Source of the DNA: Streptomyces liliiviolaceus
GTDB taxonomy: Bacteria > Actinomycetota > Actinomycetes > Streptomycetales > Streptomycetaceae
Direction of reading: 5' to 3'
DNA: 64,000 bases
Assembly (NCBI RefSeq): GCF_018070025.1
Contig: NZ_JAGPYQ010000001.1
Location: forward strand, 5,022,001-5,086,000
The translations under genes were made by a program, and so were the position numbers. Positions within the stretch are counted from its first letter, which is position 1. Each line of letters opens with the position of its first letter. This document shows, in pieces, positions 61,158-64,000 of the stretch. Under the pieces are notes generated by a model. It saw nothing but the letters and a program-made list of their open reading frames with translations. It ran no database searches and was not told where the DNA came from.

Positions 61158-62135
61158 TCACGATGATGACGATTTCGAACGCGTACGCAGGAAGGCGCAT
61201 CCCGTCAGGATCGCCGCCCGGGTGGGCTCGCTGTCGGCCAGGGCGTGCAGCGCCACGAAGTCGTGGATCGTCCCGAGGAACCGCACGGACGCCGCCTCGA
61301 CCCCGGCCTCGGACATCCGGCGCGCGTACTGCTCGCCCTCGTCGCGGGCCACGTCGGCCTCGGCGGTGACGACCAGCGCGGGCGGCAGCCCCGCCAGCTC
61401 GTCCGTGCTCGCCCGCAGCGGGGCCGCGGTGGGTTCGCTCCGCCGCGCGGGGTCGGCGACGTAACGCGTCCAGTAGGCGCGCAGCGCCTGGCGTGTGAGG
61501 AGGTAGCCGGTGGCGAACTGCCGTTGTGAGGCGCTGTCGCAGCCGGCGTCGGTGAGCGGGTAGTAGAGCAGTTGCGCGCCGATCCGCGGTCCGCCTCGGT
61601 GCTTCGCCAGCATGGTCACGGCGGCCGCCAGCGTGGCCCCGCCGCAGTCCCCCGCCACCGCCAGCCGGTCGGGGTCCAGCGCGAGTTCGCCGGCCTGGGA
61701 GACCGCCCAGGTCAACAGCGAGTAGCACTCCTCCAGGGCCACCGGGTAGCGGGCCTCGGGGGCGCGGCTGTACTCCGGGACCAGGGCGCACATCCCCGCA
61801 CCGGTGACGAGTTCGCTGATGAGCCGGGCGTGGGTCTGTGCGTCGCCGAGCGCCCAGCGGCCGCCGTGCAGATACAGGAGGGCCGGCAGTGGGCCGGACA
61901 CCCCGGCGGGGCGGACGGTCCAGAAGCCGAGCAGTCCGGACGGGCCGGCCGGTGCCACGCGGAAGACCGCGTCCACGTCGAAGTCCTCGAACCGCTCGGG
62001 CTGGGTCTCGCGCAGGGCGCGCCGCGCGGTGTCCGGGCCGAGGTCGTCGAGGGAGGGCGGGGTGGCGGAGGCGGTGAGCAGGCGCTGCACCACGTGGTCG
62101 AGGGCCACGGCCGCACCCGGTTCTCCGGGTCTCAT
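61158..62135 (-). CDS. HSL-like alpha/beta hydrolase with Cys in place of the catalytic Ser
   Basis: The 325-residue protein starts at the ATG at 62135, after GGAGGAGAGCCC. It is a paralogue of the esterase at 55564-56535, with matching blocks such as ATGYLLTRQALRAYW and VVTAEADVARDEGEQYA. The nucleophile elbow reads AVAGDCGGATLA, with Cys164 where the paralogue has Ser164 and with the second Gly of GDSxGG changed to Ala. The oxyanion loop is HGGR. The Asp and His remain. It may be a thiol hydrolase or an inactive relative. Confidence 0.85.
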   Translation of the reverse strand: MRPGEPGAAVALDHVVQRLLTASATPPSLDDLGPDTARRALRETQPERFEDFDVDAVFRVAPAGPSGLLGFWTVRPAGVSGPLPALLYLHGGRWALGDAQTHARLISELVTGAGMCALVPEYSRAPEARYPVALEECYSLLTWAVSQAGELALDPDRLAVAGDCGGATLAAAVTMLAKHRGGPRIGAQLLYYPLTDAGCDSASQRQFATGYLLTRQALRAYWTRYVADPARRSEPTAAPLRASTDELAGLPPALVVTAEADVARDEGEQYARRMSEAGVEAASVRFLGTIHDFVALHALADSEPTRAAILTGCAFLRTRSKSSSS

Positions 62136-62166
62136 GGGCTCTCCTCCGACCGTTCTGTCGCCGCTC

Positions 62167-64000
62167 TCACCGGTCCTGTACCAGGTCACGGAGCTGATGA
62201 CGGCTGCTGACGCCGAGCTTGGGATACACGTTGTACAGATGCGAGCCTACGGTGCGCGGCGAGAGGAAGAGCCGCTCCCCTATCTCACGGTTCGACAGAC
62301 CGCTCGCGGCGAACTGGACGATCTGCCGCTGCTGTGCCGTCAGCTCGTCCAGCGGCCCCACGCTCTTGGGGGCCGGTGCGGCGCCGCTGGCGCGCAGCTC
62401 TATCCGGGCGGCGGTCGCGAGGGCGCCGGCGCCGAGGCGTTCGGCGGTCTCCAGGACCGTGGTCAGCTGTCGGCGCGCCTCCAGCGTACGACGGCGGCGT
62501 CGCAGCCTGATCGCGTAGTCGAGGCGGACGTGACCGCGCTCCCACGGCCACCGGCCTGCCCCGTGATTGACGAGCGCGAGCTGGAAGTGCTCCTCGGCCT
62601 CGCCGTCCGGGCCGACCATGGCGGCGGCGTGGTGCATGAGCAGCGTCATCCTGGTGCTCGGGCGGTCCCCCTGTTCGGCGCGGACCCGCTCCAGGATCGG
62701 CAGTGCCTCGGCGGACCGTCCGGTGCGCTGGGCGGCGACCGCGAGTTCGGCGATGCTCCGCGCGGACAGGTGGGGGTGCAGCGGCGCTCCGTCGGCGGTG
62801 AACAGTTCGCGCAGGTGCCGCCAGGCTCCTTCCCCGTCGCCTTGTGAGAGGGCGGCGAGTCCACGGGCGCGCAGCAGCCGGGCGTGCGTGGCCCGGTTCT
62901 CGTCCAGGCAGACGGCACGCCAGACGGCGGGGGTGAGCCGGGGCGCCTCCGTGAGGGTTCCACGCAGCGCCCGGACGGTGAGCGCCTGTGCCTCCAGGTC
63001 GGCCTGGAGGCGGGGCAGGCGCAGTACCTCGGCCTCGGTCAGGGCGTCCTGGATGACGGTTTCGGCCTCCGGGAACCGCCCGATGGCCAGGAGGGTGTCG
63101 ACGAGAGGGAGGACCGACCAGCCGCGCAGTCCGAAGGCGCGGGCGGCCCGCAGCCGGTCGTCGGCCGTACGCGACTGCCCCAGGTCCACGTCCGCCTCGT
63201 CCGCGTGGCGGGCCACGGTGGCAAGCACCGTCCGAGCGGCCGGCGCGTCCGGTCCGAGGGGCCGGGAGTCCGGTCCGACGGACGGGACGTCCGGTCCGGC
63301 AGGCGAGACGCCGTACGGTCGGCCCGGGCCGGACTGCGGGGTGGCGTGCGGCCTGCCGAGGCCGGAGTGCGAGCCGGTGGCGGACTCCGGCCGGGCCACC
63401 ACCGTGACCAGTGCTTCCAGTGCGCGCCGCGCGTGCGGTGTGTCCAGGCGGAGCAGTGGGCCAGCCGCGGCGGGATGCCAGCGCGCGGACGCGTGGGCCT
63501 GGCGGGCGCGGTCGAGCAGGGTGGACAGGGCGGCCGTGTGCTCCGGCAGGCCGGACTGGTCGGCGATGGCCGCCGCGAGGCCCGTGAGCGCGAGCGCGTG
63601 GGTCCGGTCGATCGCCGGGAGGTGTTCGGCGACCTCGGCCAGTACCTCGAAGGCCTCGCGCTGGGCGGACTCCTGGGACAGGACGGAGGCCAGGGCGCCT
63701 GCCGCGGCACAGACGAGTTCCGGATCGACTTTCCGATCAGCCTTCGGGTCCGCTTCCGTATCGGCCTTCGGGGCAGCTTCCGTATCGGCCGTCGGCTCGG
63801 CTTCCGGAGGGGCTTCCGGAAGGGCTTCCGGGTGGCCGGACTCCTGGACGAGCCGTCCGTACAGCTCCCGTACCCAGCCGGGATCGCCCACCATGTGCGC
63901 CGCTGTCAGTGCTTCGGCCAGCCGACGCGCCCGTTTTGACCGCTGTGGGCTGAGCCGTGCCGCCCGCTCCAGGGCGTGCGCGGCCGACACCGCGTCCCCG
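62167..64000 (-). CDS. LuxR family regulator, C-terminal part (cut by the right edge)
   Basis: At least 611 codons are visible and the gene runs past the window. Its C-terminal end is a LuxR helix-turn-helix, LDELTAQQRQIVQFAASGLSNREIGERLFLSPRTVGSHLYNVYPKLGVSSRHQLRDLVQD. The rest is a series of helical repeats of TPR or MalT type (RLARALTAAHMV-like through EALPILERVRAEQGD). The beginning, likely an AAA+ ATPase domain as in LAL regulators, lies outside. Near 63720-63800 an Asp/Lys/Ala/Glu-rich linker is repeated. It ends 32 bp before the start of the esterase gene in the same direction, so it may control it. Confidence 0.85.
   Translation of the reverse strand, partial: GDAVSAAHALERAARLSPQRSKRARRLAEALTAAHMVGDPGWVRELYGRLVQESGHPEALPEAPPEAEPTADTEAAPKADTEADPKADRKVDPELVCAAAGALASVLSQESAQREAFEVLAEVAEHLPAIDRTHALALTGLAAAIADQSGLPEHTAALSTLLDRARQAHASARWHPAAAGPLLRLDTPHARRALEALVTVVARPESATGSHSGLGRPHATPQSGPGRPYGVSPAGPDVPSVGPDSRPLGPDAPAARTVLATVARHADEADVDLGQSRTADDRLRAARAFGLRGWSVLPLVDTLLAIGRFPEAETVIQDALTEAEVLRLPRLQADLEAQALTVRALRGTLTEAPRLTPAVWRAVCLDENRATHARLLRARGLAALSQGDGEGAWRHLRELFTADGAPLHPHLSARSIAELAVAAQRTGRSAEALPILERVRAEQGDRPSTRMTLLMHHAAAMVGPDGEAEEHFQLALVNHGAGRWPWERGHVRLDYAIRLRRRRRTLEARRQLTTVLETAERLGAGALATAARIELRASGAAPAPKSVGPLDELTAQQRQIVQFAASGLSNREIGERLFLSPRTVGSHLYNVYPKLGVSSRHQLRDLVQDR

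Overview
The window is GC-rich actinobacterial chromosome, almost certainly Streptomyces or a close relative. The evidence is heavy G/C at third codon positions, many GTG starts, ATGA or GTGA overlaps inside operons, and typical Streptomyces families (DUF5709, DUF6480-like, HxlR and XRE regulators, FG-GAP proteins, an ECF sigma factor with a zinc-finger partner). No rRNA, tRNA, CRISPR array, transposase or integrase was seen.

Layout, left to right. 0-4.7 kb: a RidA protein facing an HxlR regulator, an XRE membrane protein, a class C beta-lactamase-like lipoprotein, and an amidohydrolase facing a MarR regulator. 4.7-11.5 kb: a GntR/FCD regulator facing an operon for a BMP-type (nucleoside-like) ABC importer that ends in an ornithine-cyclodeaminase/mu-crystallin enzyme. 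11.5-13.1 kb: a locally AT-richer pocket with a small ORF and a membrane-anchored GAF-like protein. 13.0-17.7 kb: an HxlR/quinone-oxidoreductase pair, a small P-loop kinase, a ketopantoate-reductase-like enzyme facing a TetR regulator, and a leucine-rich-repeat protein. 17.8-23.1 kb: a complete zinc-uptake locus of the AztABCD type. aztA and aztB diverge from one 15-bp Zur-box-like site. They are followed by a His-rich lipoprotein, AztC, AztD and a strong terminator.

23.5-33.4 kb: a lipoprotein, a GXWXG/DUF4334 protein overlapping a zinc alcohol dehydrogenase, a double-headed TetR regulator, a latex-clearing protein (Lcp, rubber oxygenase), an FG-GAP protein, a dihydrofolate-reductase-like protein, a cupin, and a TetR/aldo-keto reductase pair. 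33.4-37.7 kb: a SulP anion transporter, a MerR regulator with a perfect palindromic operator, and an S9 peptidase. 37.7-42.0 kb: a five-gene leftward operon of ECF sigma factor, zf-HC2 membrane anti-sigma-like protein, ABC ATPase and two membrane proteins.

42.2-49.6 kb: a VWA protein, a dgdR/dgdA pair (LysR regulator and 2,2-dialkylglycine decarboxylase), a cytochrome P450 lacking the ExxR motif and carrying a TTA codon, a secreted FG-GAP protein, and a streptogrisin-like secreted protein that has lost its catalytic His and Ser. 49.7-52.3 kb: a three-gene operon (XRE regulator, Tap-like protein, Tpg-like protein) resembling the telomere-associated and terminal-protein genes of linear Streptomyces replicons. 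52.4-64 kb: NUDIX, small membrane proteins, a 2H phosphoesterase, three alpha/beta hydrolases (one with GDSxGG changed to GDCGGA), an MFS exporter fused to a monooxygenase-like domain, DUF5709, two adjacent AraC regulators and a large LuxR-type regulator cut by the right edge.

The items most worth a second look are the Tap/Tpg-like operon away from any visible telomere, the dead streptogrisin homologue, the ExxR-less P450, the Zur-controlled Azt locus with an extra His-rich lipoprotein, and the Lcp neighbourhood. All family assignments come from motif recognition by eye; no database search was run.
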